Assembly: GCF_000472925.1 (NCBI RefSeq)
Contig: NZ_AXAS01000002.1
Location: 124,001 to 188,000 of the forward strand
Direction of reading: 5' to 3'
DNA length: 64,000 bases
Source: Bradyrhizobium sp. Ec3.3
GTDB taxonomy: Bacteria; Pseudomonadota; Alphaproteobacteria; Rhizobiales; Xanthobacteraceae
In this document: in pieces, positions 44,828 through 54,468 of the stretch
Layout of the letters: each line of letters opens with the position of its first letter
How positions within the stretch are numbered: the stretch's first letter is position 1
The notes under the pieces: generated by a model
Databases searched by the model: none
The model's input: the letters and a program-made list of their open reading frames with translations, nothing else
Told to the model about the DNA's origin: nothing
Translations under genes and position numbers: made by a program

Positions 44828-45595
44828 CTAGCCGAGGCCCCCGTCGACCAGGAAGCACTGACGCGTGATGCGTTTGCTGTCGTCGGACGCTAGAAACAGT
44901 GCCATCCGCGCGATATCGTCCGGCGTCACGGCGTCGGGAATGGCCTGCCGTGTCCGGAGCTCGGCGATCGCCTGCTCGTTCGGATACCAGAGCCGCCGCT
45001 GACGCTCCGTGATCACCATGCCGGGCGCAATCGCGTTGACGCGGATACGGTCGGGGCCGACCAGCCGCGCGAGCGAGTTGGTGAAGCCGACGATCGCCGC
45101 TTTGGCCGCGGCGTAAACCGGCAGCGCCGGCCCGCCGCGCATCCAGGCCACCGACGACATGTTGATGATGGAACCGCCACCGCGTGACTTCATCTGCGGC
45201 ACAACCGCTTGCGCGGCGAAGAAGACGTGCTTGAAGTTGACGCCGATCGTCCAGTCGAATTCTGCCGGCGTCACCTCTGACAGCACCTGGCGCTGGTCGT
45301 TGGCGGCGTTGTTGACCAGCACCGCGGCATCGCCAAGCGTACCATGGACCCGTGCGATCGCCTCGCGCAGGACCTCGATGTCGAGCAAGTCGCACGGCAC
45401 GAACAGCGGCGCTGCGCCGCCAGCGCCCGTCACCTCCCGCACCAAGGCTTCGCCGGCATCGGTGTCGATGTCGAGAAAGGCGACGCGGGCCTTTTGGGCC
45501 GCGAACGCGCGTACGAAGGCCGCGCCGATGCCGCTGGCGCCTCCGGTGATCAACACCACCTGGCCCGCAAGGCCCAGATAACTCGTCTCGGTCAT
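44828..45595 (-). CDS. SDR-family sugar/polyol dehydrogenase
   Basis: 255 residues from ATG 45595, overlapping the ATPase stop by four bases. The classical SDR motifs are visible: cofactor loop TGGASGIG (residues 18-25), NNAAN, catalytic Ser in NMSSVAW, YAAAK with the Tyr-Lys pair, and the C-terminal FLVDGG. The Asp at FLDIDTD after the second strand favours NAD over NADP. Last gene of the ROK-regulated ABC operon, it probably oxidises the imported sugar or polyol as the first catabolic step. Confidence 0.88.
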   Translation of the reverse strand: MTETSYLGLAGQVVLITGGASGIGAAFVRAFAAQKARVAFLDIDTDAGEALVREVTGAGGAAPLFVPCDLLDIEVLREAIARVHGTLGDAAVLVNNAANDQRQVLSEVTPAEFDWTIGVNFKHVFFAAQAVVPQMKSRGGGSIINMSSVAWMRGGPALPVYAAAKAAIVGFTNSLARLVGPDRIRVNAIAPGMVITERQRRLWYPNEQAIAELRTRQAIPDAVTPDDIARMALFLASDDSKRITRQCFLVDGGLG

Positions 45596-46707
45596 GCGAT
45601 CAGTCGCTCCGTCTCGGGGTCGAACAGGCAGATGCGGCGCGTGTCGAGCGCGAACGCGGCGACCTCGCCAGGCACCGGCCGGATGTCCGGCGCGATCCGC
45701 GCCAAAGCGGACTCGCCGCCGAGCCGCAACAGCACGATGGTCTCCGCACCGGTGGGCTCGACCATCTCGACCGGCGCGTTGACGACGACGGGCGCGCCGG
45801 CGCCGTTGGAGAAACCGCGACTTCCCTCGGCGATGCATTCCGGCCTGATCCCGACCACGATGTCCCGGCCGACGAAGGAGGCAGCCGCGTCATACCCTTG
45901 CAGGCGCAGGCGGGCCTCGTCCGGCCGCCCCGCGCCGATCACGACCACCGGCCCGCCATTGTCCGCTTCGAGCCGCGCCTTCATGGTGTTCATCGGCGGC
46001 GAGCCCATGAAGCGCGCGACGAACAGGTTGGCCGGATAGCGGTACACGGTGTCGGGATCAGCGAACTGCTGCACCTCGCCCTGGTGCATGACGGCAATCC
46101 GCGTCGCCATCGTCATCGCCTCGATCTGGTCATGGGTGACGTAGACGATGGTGGCGCCGATGCGCTGATGCAGCCGCTTGATCTCCATCCGCATCTCGAC
46201 ACGCAGCTTGGCATCGAGATTGGACAGCGGCTCGTCGAACAGGAACAGCAGGGGATCGCGCACCAGCGCGCGGCCCATCGCCACGCGCTGCCGCTGGCCG
46301 CCGGACAGCTGCGACGGCTTGCGGCCGAGCAGCGGCTCGATCTGCAAGAGGCGAGCGACATTCGAAAGCGCCTTCTCCTGCTCCGCCTTCGGCACATGAC
46401 GGCATTCCATGCCGAACGTGATGTTCTGCCGCACCGTCATCGACGGATAGAGCGCGTAGGACTGGAACACCATGGCGATGTCGCGGTCCTTGGGCGGGAC
46501 GTCATTGACGACGCGTCCGCCGATCTCGATCGTTCCGTCGCTGGCGCGATCGAGCCCGGCGACGATGTTGAGCAGCGTGGACTTGCCGCAACCCGACGGC
46601 CCGACCAGCACGGTAAACTCGCCGCTCTCGATGTCGAGGTCGATGCCCTTCAGCACCTCCAGATTGGCGTAGCGCTTCGACAGGGCGCGAATGCTTAGTG
46701 CTGCCAT
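45592..46707 (-). CDS. ABC importer ATPase (MalK/UgpC type)
   Basis: 371 residues. Walker A GPSGCGKST (about 36-44), signature QLSGGQRQR, Walker B LFLFDEPLSNLDAKLR and switch YVTHDQIEA are all intact, followed by a TOBE domain (VGIRPECIAEG). It is the single ATPase for the two permeases at 46718-48497 and so would act as a homodimer, in contrast to the importer at 7387-12994 with its two different ATPases. Confidence 0.92.
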   Translation of the reverse strand: MAALSIRALSKRYANLEVLKGIDLDIESGEFTVLVGPSGCGKSTLLNIVAGLDRASDGTIEIGGRVVNDVPPKDRDIAMVFQSYALYPSMTVRQNITFGMECRHVPKAEQEKALSNVARLLQIEPLLGRKPSQLSGGQRQRVAMGRALVRDPLLFLFDEPLSNLDAKLRVEMRMEIKRLHQRIGATIVYVTHDQIEAMTMATRIAVMHQGEVQQFADPDTVYRYPANLFVARFMGSPPMNTMKARLEADNGGPVVVIGAGRPDEARLRLQGYDAAASFVGRDIVVGIRPECIAEGSRGFSNGAGAPVVVNAPVEMVEPTGAETIVLLRLGGESALARIAPDIRPVPGEVAAFALDTRRICLFDPETERLIA

Positions 46708-46717
46708 GACAATCCCA

Positions 46718-47575
46718 TCATTTCACGGCCCCTGCGGTAAGGCCGCGCACGAAGTACCTGCCGCCAAAGAGATAGATCAACAAGGTAGGCAGCGCCGCGA
46801 TGATCACCGCAGCGCTCTGCACGCCGTGCTTCGGGATATCTGCGATCGCTGCAGATAGCGCGATGAGAGCGGCCGTGACGGGCTGCTGTTGGCCGGTCGT
46901 GAATGTTACGCCATAGAGGAACTCGTTCCAGATGTGCGTGAACTGCCAGATGACGGTAACGATCAGGATGGGAGACGAGAGCGGCAGAATGATGCGCCAG
47001 AAGATGCGAAAGAACCCGGCGCCGTCGATCCGCGCGGCCCTGATCAGTTCATGGGGAATGGCGACATAGTAGTTTCGGCAGAACAAGGTCGTAAAGGAGA
47101 GCCCCTGGATCGTGTGAATCAGCACGAGACCGGTCAGCGTGTTGATGAGACCGATGTCCCGCAGCACGATGGTCCAGGGAAGCAGGCGCATCTGCTGGGG
47201 AAGGAAGAGGCCAAGGGTCACGATACCGTAGATCCAGCTATCGCCGCGAAAGCGCCAGAGCGACACGGCGTACCCGGCAATCGCACCGAGCAAGGTCGAG
47301 AAGATTGTGGCGGGAATCGTGACGAGCGCGGAGTTCAGCATATACGGCCGGATGCCAGCGCAGGTCTCGGCGACGCAGAAGCCGCTCCAGGCAGCGGCGT
47401 AGTTGCTCCAGGCCCAGTGTTTCGGCCAGCCGATCATCGAGGCCTGGGCGATCTCCTCATTGGTCCGCAGCGAGTTCAACACGACAACAACCAATGGCGC
47501 GAGCCAGGCTGCAGCCATCAACGAAACCACGAAATAGATCAAAATCCGGCTTGGCGCGAGGGCTCGGTCACGCAT
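46718..47575 (-). CDS. ABC importer permease, MalG type
   Basis: 285 residues from ATG 47575, overlapping the preceding permease gene by 8 bases. About six hydrophobic helices, an EAA-type loop (HELIRAARIDGAGFFRIFWRIILPL) and the C-terminal RGLTAGAVK ending typical of second carbohydrate permeases. An open frame extends far upstream through the other permease gene but is not coding there. It works with the permease at 47568-48497. Confidence 0.88.
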   Translation of the reverse strand: MRDRALAPSRILIYFVVSLMAAAWLAPLVVVVLNSLRTNEEIAQASMIGWPKHWAWSNYAAAWSGFCVAETCAGIRPYMLNSALVTIPATIFSTLLGAIAGYAVSLWRFRGDSWIYGIVTLGLFLPQQMRLLPWTIVLRDIGLINTLTGLVLIHTIQGLSFTTLFCRNYYVAIPHELIRAARIDGAGFFRIFWRIILPLSSPILIVTVIWQFTHIWNEFLYGVTFTTGQQQPVTAALIALSAAIADIPKHGVQSAAVIIAALPTLLIYLFGGRYFVRGLTAGAVK

Positions 47576-48497
47576 GGATCGCCCGCCGCCGCTGGAGATA
47601 ACGCCACGCTGCATACGGCAGCAGCACCGCAAGAAGAATAAGCAACATGAGCACCGCCGCCGCCGCACCCCGGCCGAGCTGGCTGCGCTGGAACATGAGA
47701 TCATAGACGACAAGAGCGGGCAGCTGGGTCGCGATCCCGGGCCCGCCATTCGTGAGCGCGCGGACGAGGTCGAAGGCCGAAATCGCGAACTGCAGCTGGA
47801 CGACGACGACGGTGATGGTGATCGGCCACAACGTCGGCAAAATGACGCGCCAGTAGGTTCGGATCGGTCCAGCGCCGTCAATCTGCGCGGCCTTGATGAT
47901 GTCGGCATCGACGGACCGAAGGCCAGCAAGGAAGAGCGCCATGGCAAAGCCCGAAGATTGCCAGATCGCAGCGATGACAATCGTCCAGATTGCCATGTCG
48001 CGGTCGACCAGCCAGTCGAACCGGAAGGAGGTCCAGCCGAGGTCATGAACGAGCTTCTCGATCCCGATGCCAGGATTGAGCAGCCAGCTCCAGACCGTGC
48101 CAGTGACGACGAACGACACCGCCAAGGGATAGAGGAAGATGGATCGGAGCACGTTCTCGGCACGAATGCGCTGATCGAGCAGGATCGCAAGCATGAGGCC
48201 GGTCACCAGGCTCAGCAGCACGAAAGCGCTGCCAAACAGCAGCAGATTGTCGAAGGCGATCTGCCAGTTTCGTGACGCCAAGACCGCCGTGTAGTTGCGC
48301 AAGCCTACCCAGCCCGAGACCGGAACCAGAGTGGATGGCGTGAACGAAATCCAGATCGTCCAGATCGAAAACGAAATGAGGTGCGCTGCAGACAAGAGCA
48401 GCGGCACCCAAATCATCAGGTATTCGGGCAGCCGGCGCACCACGCCAGAGATCGCCGGCCGGCCCTGCTGCGTTGCTGTCGCGACGACGTCGGTCAA
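47568..48497 (-). CDS. ABC importer permease, MalF type, TTG start
   Basis: 309 residues. The start appears to be TTG 48497, overlapping the binding-protein stop (TTGA), which argues for translational coupling; no ATG is closer. An N-terminal helix (YLMIWVPLLLSAAHLISFSIW), six membrane segments in total, the EAA loop IDGAGPIRTYWRVILPTLWP and the first-permease motif ALTNGGPG are visible. Confidence 0.85.
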   Translation of the reverse strand: MTDVVATATQQGRPAISGVVRRLPEYLMIWVPLLLSAAHLISFSIWTIWISFTPSTLVPVSGWVGLRNYTAVLASRNWQIAFDNLLLFGSAFVLLSLVTGLMLAILLDQRIRAENVLRSIFLYPLAVSFVVTGTVWSWLLNPGIGIEKLVHDLGWTSFRFDWLVDRDMAIWTIVIAAIWQSSGFAMALFLAGLRSVDADIIKAAQIDGAGPIRTYWRVILPTLWPITITVVVVQLQFAISAFDLVRALTNGGPGIATQLPALVVYDLMFQRSQLGRGAAAAVLMLLILLAVLLPYAAWRYLQRRRAIHA

Positions 48498-49783
48498 CGC
48501 GCCCCCTCGACGGCATCGGCGAGGCGGGTGACCGCCTGCTCCGGCGTAATCGTCTTGTTCTTCACGTACTCTGTGATCACGTCGATCATCGCGGCGGTCA
48601 GGCCGTTTTCCTGCGCCATGTTGTGCGCGAGGCTCAGGACGGCCTGATTGTTGGCGACAGCGTCTTTCAGAGCTGCGGCGGTCCGCCGTTGACCGTCCGA
48701 CCAGCCCTCACCGGACAGATCGACATCGGTGCGCACGGGGATCGATCCCGTGATCTGCGAATACATGGTCTGGATTGCCGGATCCATGACGAGCTGGGCC
48801 ATCAATGTCTGACCGGCCTGCAGATCGGCCTCTTTGCGTTGCCAGAATATGAAGGCATCGGCATTCAACAGGAAAACCGGCTTGGTATTATCGCTGGGGC
48901 CCGGCGCGATGACGTAGTCATCGAACTTGAAGCCGGCATTGCGCAACACGCCCTGGGCCCACCCGCCCATGATCAACATGCCCATCTCGCCATCGACGAA
49001 ACGCTTCAAGTTGGTGGCATAGGGTTGGGCGCCGACGTTGGGGTCCGACCAGTCGGCGATCTTGCGGACCTGTGCGAACGCCGCCTTGATCTCGGGGCCC
49101 TCCAGGGCCTTCTTGTCGAGATTCATGATGGCTGCGCGGTACACTGTCGGGCTGATGCCGGCCAGAGAGGCCTCGAATTTCTGCCCATCGTCCGGGCGGG
49201 TGCCGCCGTTGGCGATGGGATACGTGATTCCGCTCGCCTTCATCTTCTCTGCGAGATCGTTGAAGTCAGCCCAGGTGACGGGGATCTTGTCGGCCTTGGC
49301 TTTGTCCATTGCGCGTTTGGAGAGAAACAGCATGTTGGTGCTGTAGATCTGCAACGGCAGCGAAATCCACTTGCCACCCGGCTTATGCAATCGCGCAAGG
49401 TCTGGAGCGACAACCTTTTCGTAGCCGGCGGCAGCGACAAGGGCGTCGAGATTGACGGTCGGGGCAATCTTCGACCAGGCCGCAATCTCGGGGCCCTTGA
49501 GTTGCGAACAGGCTGGCGGATCGCCGGCTATGATCTGAGCACGCAGCTTGTTCATCATCTCGGTGGTGAATCCCGGGACGGGCGAGTGCTGCCAAATCCC
49601 ACCCTTCTCCTCGAATTTCTTGCCGAGCGCCGTGATAGCCGCGCCATCGCTGCCTGCGGACCATTGCGAGATGACGGTCAGTCGCGGCTTGACCGCGCTT
49701 TGCGCGCGAGCGATCGCCGGCAGTGCCAGCGCGGCAGCGGATCCAGCGAGCAGACGACGCCTTGTTATTGTTGTGATCGGCAT
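48494..49783 (-). CDS. ABC importer solute-binding protein
   Basis: 429 residues from ATG 49783 (GGGAGGAA six bases upstream). The signal has three arginines and may be Tat-type: ITTITRRRLLAGSAAALALP with cleavage at ARAQS. The mature protein is a family 1 carbohydrate-binding protein (LTVISQWSAGSDGAAITALGKKFEEKGG, later DGEMGMLIMGGWAQGVLRNAGF). It lies 59 bases after the ROK repressor gene in the same direction, so expression should be released when the repressor binds its sugar. Ligand unknown. Confidence 0.9.
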   Translation of the reverse strand: MPITTITRRRLLAGSAAALALPAIARAQSAVKPRLTVISQWSAGSDGAAITALGKKFEEKGGIWQHSPVPGFTTEMMNKLRAQIIAGDPPACSQLKGPEIAAWSKIAPTVNLDALVAAAGYEKVVAPDLARLHKPGGKWISLPLQIYSTNMLFLSKRAMDKAKADKIPVTWADFNDLAEKMKASGITYPIANGGTRPDDGQKFEASLAGISPTVYRAAIMNLDKKALEGPEIKAAFAQVRKIADWSDPNVGAQPYATNLKRFVDGEMGMLIMGGWAQGVLRNAGFKFDDYVIAPGPSDNTKPVFLLNADAFIFWQRKEADLQAGQTLMAQLVMDPAIQTMYSQITGSIPVRTDVDLSGEGWSDGQRRTAAALKDAVANNQAVLSLAHNMAQENGLTAAMIDVITEYVKNKTITPEQAVTRLADAVEGAR

Positions 49784-49842
49784 AGCAAGTTCCTCCCGGG
49801 TGTGAGCTTTTTGGCACGGCGAGCCACAGGCCTTAGGGCATT

Positions 49843-51015
49843 TCAGGCAGCCTCCGTCGTCGCGGCCGGCATGCCACCGCGACACGCCAGACAACAGGCC
49901 GCAAAGGCGAGCGCGGCATTCGGATCGTTACCGTTCGAAGGCGGCACGAAATCGAGCGACACCTCGGCGAGCCTGCGTCCGCCAAGCAGGCTGGCATCGA
50001 TACCTTCAACTACGGCCTTTCGGTCATCCTCCGCGAGAAGGGACGGCCAGCCACTGATGACGACACCCGGACAGGGCTTCACGTTCAGCGTATTGCCGAT
50101 CGCAAGGCCGAGCCGGAACAACCGGCGCCGCAACTCCTGGCGCAGACGGGACGGAACCGAGATTGCATTTACCCAATCGTCGCCGAGCTGGAGCAAATCC
50201 GTTTCGCCAACACCAAGAAGCTCGGCGAGCGCAGGAAGCGACGTATAGGCTTCGACGCAGCCATGATGGCCGCAGCGGCATCGCGGACCGCCCTCGCCGA
50301 ACACCATGTGGCCCAGCTCAACCGGCCGTGAGGCATTGGCCTCGATCGCGTCGTCCACCCATGCGCCTGCGACACCCTGACCGACGAACACGAACAGATG
50401 GGCACCCATAAACGGATAATGTTCGGTGCGGCAGCGATGAAACATCGCATGTGCCACGACCGAGTTCGTGAACTCGACCGGCGCGTCCGCAAACATCTCG
50501 CTGAACATGTCGCGAACCATGGCGACGTCACAGGGAATGATCGGATTGTGCAGCTCACTCAACCGGCCGAGTCCGGGAACCGAAACTCCGATCTGCGCAA
50601 GATCGCCCCCTCGCCGCCGCGTCCAGTCCTGAAGCAGGTGCAGTGCGTCGCGAAAGACCCCGCCGACGGCGTCGACCGTCAGCGTCTTCGGCAATGGCAG
50701 CCGCTCGACGTAGCCAAGCTCGCCCGAAAGCGTGCCGACGCCGACGCTCAGCCGCTGAGTGGTCAGCTCGAAAGCCGCCAGCGCCACGGACCTGTCGAGC
50801 GACACCAGGCCGGTCGGACCACCGAAGTAAGGGGCAGGTCGCCTCACTTCCTCGATCAGGCCCTCCGCCTTCAGATCAATCAGGATGCGCGACAGGCTCG
50901 CCTCGGACAGGCGCACCGCCTTAGCCAGAGGAGGCCGAAACATGCCGCCCGACTTGAGCAGATGCCCAAGAATGGCCGCACGCGTCTGCCGCCGACTTCT
51001 CGGCTGCTCGGACAT
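49843..51015 (-). CDS. ROK-family transcriptional repressor
   Basis: 390 residues if ATG 51015 is used (AGGGACGG upstream); ATG 51033 adds six residues but would lie inside the dyad operator. The N-terminal winged helix (AILGHLLKSGGMFRPPLAKAVRLSEASLSRILIDLKAEGLI) precedes a ROK sugar-binding domain with the zinc motif CRCGHHGCVEAY. The catalytic DGTG-like sequence of ROK kinases is absent, so it is a regulator. It heads the ABC-SDR operon and is presumably induced by the transported sugar. Confidence 0.9.
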   Translation of the reverse strand: MSEQPRSRRQTRAAILGHLLKSGGMFRPPLAKAVRLSEASLSRILIDLKAEGLIEEVRRPAPYFGGPTGLVSLDRSVALAAFELTTQRLSVGVGTLSGELGYVERLPLPKTLTVDAVGGVFRDALHLLQDWTRRRGGDLAQIGVSVPGLGRLSELHNPIIPCDVAMVRDMFSEMFADAPVEFTNSVVAHAMFHRCRTEHYPFMGAHLFVFVGQGVAGAWVDDAIEANASRPVELGHMVFGEGGPRCRCGHHGCVEAYTSLPALAELLGVGETDLLQLGDDWVNAISVPSRLRQELRRRLFRLGLAIGNTLNVKPCPGVVISGWPSLLAEDDRKAVVEGIDASLLGGRRLAEVSLDFVPPSNGNDPNAALAFAACCLACRGGMPAATTEAA

Positions 51016-51031
51016 TTCCGTCCCTGTCGTC

Positions 51032-51052
51032 ATTCTTACTTAGTGTAAGAAT
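51032..51052. promoter_or_regulatory. Candidate ROK operator
   Basis: Perfect dyad ATTCTTAC (51032-51039), five bases, GTAAGAAT (51045-51052), immediately ahead of the chosen repressor start. Nine bases of its centre (ACTTAGTGT) recur at 51103-51111, possibly a second weaker site. Position suggests autorepression of the ROK-ABC-SDR operon. Confidence 0.6.
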
Positions 51053-51162
51053 GTGCGCGCGGAGCGTTTCGACTGTCAAGGCGCCTGCTGACTAGACGTT
51101 GGACTTAGTGTTGTGCGAGGCAGCAAAATTTCATGCAACGGACTCGTCTTTCGACGGAACAG

Positions 51163-52293
51163 TCAGAACGCCGTCTGGTACATCTTCAGGATCGCATCGC
51201 GGCCGAGATCGCGCGGATTGTTGTCGAGAAGGCGGCGGATCGCGTGGGCCTCGTCGGCCATCGCGCCAAGATCATCTGCGGGCACGCCGAGCGCCGATAA
51301 TTTCATCTCGATGCCGAGATCAGCGCAAAACTTGTAGGCCGCATCGAATGCAGCCGCGGGATTCCTGGTCGCGGGCGCGCCGAGCGCCTCCAGCACGGCC
51401 TCCGTCTTCGCTTCCACCGCCGGCATATTGAACGCCAGCGTATGCGGGAAGATCACAGCGCAGGCGAGGCCATGGGCGATATGATGGCGGGTGCCGAGTG
51501 GATAGGCCACCGCGTGACCGGCGGTGGTGTTCACCGGTCCGAGGCAGAAGCCGCCATAGAGCGATGCCAGTGACAGCGCGGCGCGCGCCTCGCGGTCCGC
51601 GCCGTCCTTGACCGCACGACCGAGATAGCGGCCGACGAGGCGGATGCCTTCGAGCGCGTAGAGATCGATGGTCGGATGCGCCTTGCGGCTGGTGAAGGCC
51701 TCCGCGCAATGCGCGAGCGCATCGACGCCGGTCGCAGCCGTCACCTGCGGCGGAACGCTCATCGTGAGATCGGGATCGACGACCGCGAGATCGGCCAGCA
51801 TGAAGCGGCTCTGCACGGCGAGCTTGTTGCGGGTCGCGGGATCCGTGACCAGTGCGCGGATGCCGCCCTCGCTGCCGGTGCCCGAGGTGGTCGGCACCTG
51901 GACCAGCGCGACGCTGCGGCCCGCCACCTTGTCGGGACCGACGACATCTGCAAGCTTCTGCTCGCCGGTGCAGAGCACGGCGACGAGCTTGGCGAGATCC
52001 ATCGCGCTGCCGCCCCCGAAGCCGACCACGAGATCCGGCCGCGCAGCGCGCGCCACGCCGAGCGCCTTCTCCAGATTGGGCACGTCAGGCTCCGGCTTGA
52101 CCTCGCCGAACACGGTCACCTCGCCGGGCAGCGCGAGCAGGTCGACGCGCGCGGCATTAAAGGCATCGGCGACCACGAGCGGACGCCGCACGCCTTTCCC
52201 GCGTGCAAACCGCGCCACTGCGGCAATGGTGCCGGATCCGAACTCGATGACTTCGGGGCGGATGATTTCGATCGGTGCAGACAAACTGGTCAT
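51163..52293 (-). CDS. Iron-containing alcohol dehydrogenase
   Basis: 376 residues from ATG 52293 (GGAAAGGGAA upstream). NAD-binding GFGGGSAMDLAKLVA and VPTTSGTGSEG are present, and the metal site shows His in ALAHCAEAF, HAVAYPLGTRHHIAHG and the preceding Asp residues. The sequence is nearer to the maleylacetate-reductase or lactaldehyde-reductase style than to short ADHs. It ends the DHDPS-DUF1537-PdxA2 operon, 16 bases after pdxA2, and may oxidise or reduce a 4-carbon intermediate; the exact reaction is not clear. Confidence 0.85.
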   Translation of the reverse strand: MTSLSAPIEIIRPEVIEFGSGTIAAVARFARGKGVRRPLVVADAFNAARVDLLALPGEVTVFGEVKPEPDVPNLEKALGVARAARPDLVVGFGGGSAMDLAKLVAVLCTGEQKLADVVGPDKVAGRSVALVQVPTTSGTGSEGGIRALVTDPATRNKLAVQSRFMLADLAVVDPDLTMSVPPQVTAATGVDALAHCAEAFTSRKAHPTIDLYALEGIRLVGRYLGRAVKDGADREARAALSLASLYGGFCLGPVNTTAGHAVAYPLGTRHHIAHGLACAVIFPHTLAFNMPAVEAKTEAVLEALGAPATRNPAAAFDAAYKFCADLGIEMKLSALGVPADDLGAMADEAHAIRRLLDNNPRDLGRDAILKMYQTAF

Positions 52294-52309
52294 GGTTCCC
52301 TTTCCGGGC

Positions 52310-53341
52310 TCACCCGCGCGTCGCGCTGGCGGCAAGGCGTTCGGCATATTCGATCGCCTCGATCAGGCTGCGCTCATTGGCGATGCCCTTGCCCGCGATG
52401 TCGAAGGCGGTACCGTGGTCGACCGAGGTGCGGATGATCGGCAGTCCCAGCGTGATGTTGACGCCGGACAGCTCCTGCCAGCGGCCGGTGGCAGGATCGA
52501 CCTCGAAGCCAAGCAGCTTGACCGGGATGTGTCCCTGGTCGTGATACATCGCGATCACCGCGTCGTACTGGCCGGCACGCAGTTTCACGAACACGGTATC
52601 GCCCGGCACCGGGCCGACGATATTGAGACCGTCGGCGACCGCCTTCGCGATCGTCGGCTCGGACACATCGATATCCTGGCGACCGAACAGTCCGCCCTCA
52701 CCGGCGTGCGGATTGAGCGCGGCCACGGCGATCTTTGGCCTCGATAGGCCGAGGCCGCGCAGCGCCTTGTCGGTGAGATCGATAACATAGCGCAGGCGCT
52801 CCGGCGTCAGCCGCTTCGGCACGTCCTGGAGCGCGACGTGGGTGGAGACATGGCTGACGCGCATGTTGCCATGGGCGAGCATCATCACCGAGCCTTTGAC
52901 GCCGGTGAGTTCGGCCAGCATCTCGGTATGGCCGGGATAGTGGTAGCCGGCCTTGTTGAGCGCTTCCTTGTTCAGCGGCGCGGTCACGATGCCGCCGATC
53001 CGGCCGGCCTGGGTCAGGCGCACACCCTGCTCCACCGCCTTGAAGGCAAAACGGCCGCCGTCGGCCGTCAGCACGCCGGGCTTCATCGGCTCGCCTTCGT
53101 CATCGGCCTGGAGAAAGCACAGGTTCGGCCAATCCTTGTCCGACGCGTGCACCTCGGGAATGTCGAGTTTCGCAGCCAGTTGCACAGCCGCATTCTTCAA
53201 TGCTGCGCCGCTGCCGATGATCAGCAGCCGGAGATCACCGGTGTCGATCCGCGACCGCAGCTTCTCACAGGCCTTGATGATGATCTCCGGACCGATCCCG
53301 GCGGGATCGCCCATGGTGATGGCGAGATGCGGATGGGTCAT
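52310..53341 (-). CDS. pdxA2: PdxA2-type 4-phospho-D-threonate/erythronate dehydrogenase
   Basis: 343 residues from ATG 53341 (ATGA overlap with the kinase stop). The N-terminus AITMGDPAGIGPEI and the metal-site regions YPGHTEMLAELTG, HVALQDVPKRL and SVDHGTAFDIAGKG define the PdxA family. The MYHDQGHIPVKL segment, in place of GLPVLK, favours the PdxA2 branch. PdxA2 enzymes oxidise 4-phospho-D-threonate or -erythronate, and the product decarboxylates to DHAP. Adjacent DUF1537 kinase supports this over pyridoxine synthesis. Confidence 0.85.
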   Translation of the reverse strand: MTHPHLAITMGDPAGIGPEIIIKACEKLRSRIDTGDLRLLIIGSGAALKNAAVQLAAKLDIPEVHASDKDWPNLCFLQADDEGEPMKPGVLTADGGRFAFKAVEQGVRLTQAGRIGGIVTAPLNKEALNKAGYHYPGHTEMLAELTGVKGSVMMLAHGNMRVSHVSTHVALQDVPKRLTPERLRYVIDLTDKALRGLGLSRPKIAVAALNPHAGEGGLFGRQDIDVSEPTIAKAVADGLNIVGPVPGDTVFVKLRAGQYDAVIAMYHDQGHIPVKLLGFEVDPATGRWQELSGVNITLGLPIIRTSVDHGTAFDIAGKGIANERSLIEAIEYAERLAASATRG

Positions 53342-54468
53342 GTGTCGTGTCTTTCGTTGATCAACTGACTGTCCTGCAACAGCGAGCGCCACAAGTTCGG
53401 CGCGCCGAAGGCGCCTGATTTCGAGATTACCTCGACCCCGTCCCAGCGGCCGCCGCGAATGATCGAGCGTGGCAGGCCCGGCATGATGCGCCCGGTCACT
53501 TCGAGCGCGTTTGCGCCCAGCGCAAGGCACAACGCCCGCAAGGTCTCCCCGCCCGCGACAATGAGCGTGCCCGGCGGCTCCAGTGCAGCGGTCAGCGACG
53601 TGAGTCCGCGCGCGATGCGGTGCGCCGCCTCACCACGGGACAGACCGGACGGGAGGTCGAACTTCACCAGCGCAACGTCTTCCGTACCGAGCTTGCGGCG
53701 AACCAATCCGGCGTTGTCTTCGCCAGTTTCCGTGAGCGCAACGACGGCCTCACCGCAAGCCGTAAGCTGTGCGGCCGTCGCAGACTGGTCTGATCCGAAC
53801 AGCCCGAGGACCGGCTTGCGCAAGACCGACGGCGCGGACGCGTCGCTGCCGCGTGCGAGCGCGCCGGCAAGCCCACCGCTGCCGCACCACAGGACCGGCT
53901 GCGACGCGCGGCGTCCGATCGCGACGATACGATCGAGATCATCCTCGCTCTCCGCGTCGAAGACGCTGATGCCGGCAGGCAGATCGGTATCACACCGCCC
54001 AGTCTGCGCATCGAGGCCTTCCGCAGCGAGTTGCGCCAGCAGATTGTCGCCGACCCGCGACCAGCTTCCGTCATGGGCACGCGCGTATTGCTGGCCGCCG
54101 AAGGTGCGACGACCCTGATAGGCGAAAGCCGGAGCCACGATGCAGGACCTCCACGGCCCCGATCGCAGGCACGCCCCGAGCTCGGCTGCCCAGGCGCCGC
54201 GCAACATGCTGTCGACCTTCTTGTAGGCGATCGCTCCGTCGCGTAGCAGCGGCGCGAGGCGCTCGACGATCGCGACACTGTCGGCCTTGTCGCGCTCCCG
54301 CGTGCCGGTATCGACCGCGAGACACGCAGGAAGTTGCGAAGGCTGCGCCTCCGCCCAGGTCACTTGCGCCCATGTCACTTGAAGCGGTCCGCACACGCCG
54401 ACGAACTCGGCGGCCGTGTCCAGCGCACCGGTCAGATCATCGGCGAGAAGGCGGAGCGACGGCCTCAC
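53338..54468 (-). CDS. DUF1537 four-carbon acid sugar kinase
   Basis: 376 residues, GTG start at 54468 inside a GTGA overlap with the aldolase stop. The N-terminal LLADDLTGALDTAAEF (7-22) is the sugar-binding signature. KKVDSMLRG lies in the middle, and the C-terminal nucleotide domain has VAGGETLRAL and GAFG. Characterised relatives phosphorylate D-threonate, L-threonate or D-erythronate with ATP. It feeds the PdxA2-type dehydrogenase. At 376 residues it is slightly shorter than the common ~420, with the shortening in the middle. Confidence 0.87.
   Translation of the reverse strand: MRPSLRLLADDLTGALDTAAEFVGVCGPLQVTWAQVTWAEAQPSQLPACLAVDTGTRERDKADSVAIVERLAPLLRDGAIAYKKVDSMLRGAWAAELGACLRSGPWRSCIVAPAFAYQGRRTFGGQQYARAHDGSWSRVGDNLLAQLAAEGLDAQTGRCDTDLPAGISVFDAESEDDLDRIVAIGRRASQPVLWCGSGGLAGALARGSDASAPSVLRKPVLGLFGSDQSATAAQLTACGEAVVALTETGEDNAGLVRRKLGTEDVALVKFDLPSGLSRGEAAHRIARGLTSLTAALEPPGTLIVAGGETLRALCLALGANALEVTGRIMPGLPRSIIRGGRWDGVEVISKSGAFGAPNLWRSLLQDSQLINERHDT

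Noticed and set aside
52310..53341. PdxA for vitamin B6 synthesis
   Set aside because: The GHIPVK segment, the DUF1537 neighbour and the catabolic operon favour the PdxA2 branch.
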